Assembly (NCBI RefSeq): GCF_040298565.1
Contig: NZ_JBEPAK010000187.1
Span: 1 to 14,188, forward strand
Length of the DNA: 14,188 nucleotides
Source: Kitasatospora sp040298565
GTDB lineage: Bacteria > Actinomycetota > Actinomycetes > Streptomycetales > Streptomycetaceae
Direction: 5' to 3'
Shown: positions 12,647-14,188 of the stretch, in pieces
Layout: each line of letters begins with the position of its first letter
Position numbering within the stretch: position 1 is the stretch's first letter
Notes under the pieces: generated by a model
What the model was told of the DNA's origin: nothing
Database searches by the model: none
The model's input: only the letters and a program-made list of their open reading frames with translations
Program-made: the position numbers and the translations under genes

Positions 12647-14188
12647 ATGTCCAAGATCCTGACCACGGAGTCCGGCGCCCCGGTCGCCGACAACCAGAAC
12701 TCGGCCTCGGCCGGTGAGTACGGTCCGCTGCTGATCCAGGACCAGCACCTGCTGGAGAAGCTGGCCCGGTTCAACCGCGAGCGCATCCCGGAGCGCGTCG
12801 TGCACGCCCGCGGCTCCGGCGCGTACGGCTACTTCGAGGTCACCGACGAGGTGTCGAAGTACACCCGGGCGGCGTTCCTGTCCGAGGTCGGCAAGCGCAC
12901 CGAGGTCTTCCTGCGCTTCTCGACCGTGGCCGGCAACCTGGGCGCCAACGACGCGGTGCGCGACCCCCGCGGCTTCGCGGTGAAGTTCTACACCGAGGAC
13001 GGCAACTACGACCTCGTCGGCAACAACACCCCGGTGTTCTTCATCAAGGACCCGATCAAGTTCCCCGACTTCATCCACTCCCAGAAGCGCGACCCGTACA
13101 CCGGCGTGCAGGAGGCGGACAACGTCTGGGACTTCTGGGCCCACTCGCCGGCCTCGACCCACCAGATCACCTGGCTGTTCGGCGACCGCGGCATCCCCGC
13201 CTCGTACCGCCACATGAACGGCTACGGCTCGCACACCTACCAGTGGGTCAACGCCGAGGGCGAGGCCTACTGGGTGAAGTACCACTTCAAGACCAACCAG
13301 GGCATCCGCTGCCTGGACGGCGACCAGGCCGCCGAGGTGGTCGGCGCCGACGCCGACTCGCACCAGCGCGACCTGCACCAGGCCATCGAGCGCGGGGTGT
13401 TCCCGTCCTGGACGCTCTACGTCCAGCTGATGCCGGTCGCCGAGGCCGCGGACTACCGCTTCAACCCCTTCGACCTCACCAAGGTGTGGCCGCACGCCGA
13501 CTACCCGCTGGTCAAGGTCGGCCGCCTGGTGCTCAACCGCAACCCGGAGAACGTCTTCGCCGAGGTCGAGCAGTCCGCGTTCTCGCCGAACAACTTCGTT
13601 CCCGGCATCGGGCCGTCCCCCGACAAGATGCTCCAGGGCCGCCTGTTCGCCTACGCCGACGCCCAGCGCTACCGCCTCGGCGTCAACCACACCCAGCTGC
13701 CGGTGAACGCCCCGCGCGCCACCGAGGCGAACAACTACGGCCGGGACGGCCTGATGGCCGTCAACAGCGCCGGCCGCGGCAAGAACTACGAGCCCAACTC
13801 CTACGACGGCCCGGCCCAGAGCGACGCCGCGCTCGCCGCCCCGGTCAGGGTGAGCGGCCACACCGGCACCTACACCACGCCGGCCCACACCAAGGACGAC
13901 GACTTCTTCCAGGCCGGCGAGCTGTACCGGCTGATGTCGGAGGGCGAGAAGACGCGGCTGATCAACAACATCGCGGGCTCCCTGGCGCAGGTGACCCGGG
14001 ACGACGTGGTGGAGAAGAACCTGGCCCACTTCCACGCGGCCGACGCGGAGTACGGCGCCCGGCTCGCCGCCGCCGTCGCCAAGCTCCGCGCGGTCTCCGC
14101 ACTGGCCGGCGTGCCGCTCGGTGTGGCCCGCATCCTCGTGGCCGACCTGGCCGAGGCCGGTCTCGTCGCCATCCACCAGCCCGCCGCC
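12647..14188 (+). CDS. katA: Monofunctional heme catalase (partial, 3' end outside window)
   Basis: 514 codons are open to the window edge with no stop. Residues 1-481 form a complete small-subunit heme catalase: the distal His H53 in ERVVHARGSGAYG, the distal-side Asn in VGNNTPVFFIKDP (124-136), HMNGYGSHTYQW (189-200), NPFDLTKVWPH (273-283), and the proximal heme-ligand signature RLFAYADAQRYRLG (332-345) with Y336. Its role here is probably to destroy the H2O2 made by urate oxidase. AAGGA lies about 6-7 nt before the ATG, and the gene follows allantoicase by 55 nt with no hairpin, so it may be co-transcribed. Catalases of this type usually end near residue 485. From about 482 the sequence changes to a DUF742-like segment, an odd in-frame join described separately. 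Confidence 0.92.
   Translation, partial: MSKILTTESGAPVADNQNSASAGEYGPLLIQDQHLLEKLARFNRERIPERVVHARGSGAYGYFEVTDEVSKYTRAAFLSEVGKRTEVFLRFSTVAGNLGANDAVRDPRGFAVKFYTEDGNYDLVGNNTPVFFIKDPIKFPDFIHSQKRDPYTGVQEADNVWDFWAHSPASTHQITWLFGDRGIPASYRHMNGYGSHTYQWVNAEGEAYWVKYHFKTNQGIRCLDGDQAAEVVGADADSHQRDLHQAIERGVFPSWTLYVQLMPVAEAADYRFNPFDLTKVWPHADYPLVKVGRLVLNRNPENVFAEVEQSAFSPNNFVPGIGPSPDKMLQGRLFAYADAQRYRLGVNHTQLPVNAPRATEANNYGRDGLMAVNSAGRGKNYEPNSYDGPAQSDAALAAPVRVSGHTGTYTTPAHTKDDDFFQAGELYRLMSEGEKTRLINNIAGSLAQVTRDDVVEKNLAHFHAADAEYGARLAAAVAKLRAVSALAGVPLGVARILVADLAEAGLVAIHQPAA
14090..14188 (+). other. DUF742-like segment joined in frame to catalase
   Basis: The last 33 codons include VSALAGVPLGVARILVADL and AEAGLVAIHQPA. 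This resembles the C-terminal winged-helix part of DUF742 proteins, components of actinobacterial conservons (sensor kinase, roadblock, DUF742, GTPase), where S-[AV]-[EA]-x-[ASV]-[AL]-x-x-x-PLGVARVLVxDLAxxGLVxVH is typical. No catalase carries such a tail in my knowledge. No stop codon or start site separates the two. Either a deletion fused the genes, or the contig end is chimeric. Confidence 0.55.

Noticed and set aside
12419..14176. A 585-codon minus-strand open frame across catalase
   Set aside because: It is the reverse shadow of the catalase gene, Val/Gly/Arg/Asp-rich, with no family motif.
1..14188. Search for CRISPR arrays, tRNA/rRNA genes, transposases, integrases and attachment sites
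   Set aside because: I saw no regularly spaced repeats, cloverleaf-like tRNA sequence, transposase or recombinase genes, or terminal inverted repeats. The locus looks like ordinary chromosomal metabolism.

Overview
The window is very GC-rich with strong G/C bias at third codon positions, GTG starts, GGAGG-type ribosome sites and TTGAC/TANNNT promoters. This points to a high-GC actinomycete, most likely Streptomyces or a close relative such as Kitasatospora. The assignment rests on style and gene content, not on a marker gene.

Nearly all of it is a chromosomal purine and ureide catabolism locus, split around a divergent region near 6190-6400. On the minus strand (right to left): a thiamine-binding-like small protein and an HTH protein overlapping by 4 bp; then OHCU decarboxylase, 5-hydroxyisourate hydrolase and urate oxidase, closely spaced; then an NCS2 purine permease and an 8-oxoguanine deaminase. 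On the plus strand: hydroxypyruvate isomerase, tartronate semialdehyde reductase, glycerate kinase, allantoinase, allantoicase and a catalase running off the right edge.

Together these make a near-complete route. Purines or 8-oxoguanine are taken up and deaminated to urate. Urate goes to 5-hydroxyisourate plus H2O2, then OHCU, S-allantoin, allantoate and ureidoglycolate/glyoxylate. Tartronate semialdehyde and hydroxypyruvate are then converted to glycerate and phosphoglycerate. Catalase can remove the uricase peroxide. Missing from the window are xanthine dehydrogenase, the ureidoglycolate-to-glyoxylate step and glyoxylate carboligase (gcl), which links glyoxylate to the hyi/glxR/glxK branch.

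Three promoters, for the OHCU decarboxylase, hyi and allantoinase units, each carry a related 15-bp element with identical TTCAACAAA cores. This strongly suggests one regulon. No IclR/AllR-type regulator is encoded here, so the repressor is either elsewhere or the small HTH protein.

Other signals: a 415-bp gene-free, hairpin-packed spacer between glxR and glxK; a long hairpin between the permease and 8-oxoguanine deaminase; a 32-bp imperfect repeat duplicating the 3' end of the OHCU decarboxylase gene; and odd sequence at both edges. The left edge starts with 72 bp of a HAMP-repeat histidine kinase that then stops matching. At the right edge the catalase frame continues into a DUF742-like segment. 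Both edge families are multi-copy in actinomycetes, so chimeric contig ends are as likely as real rearrangements.
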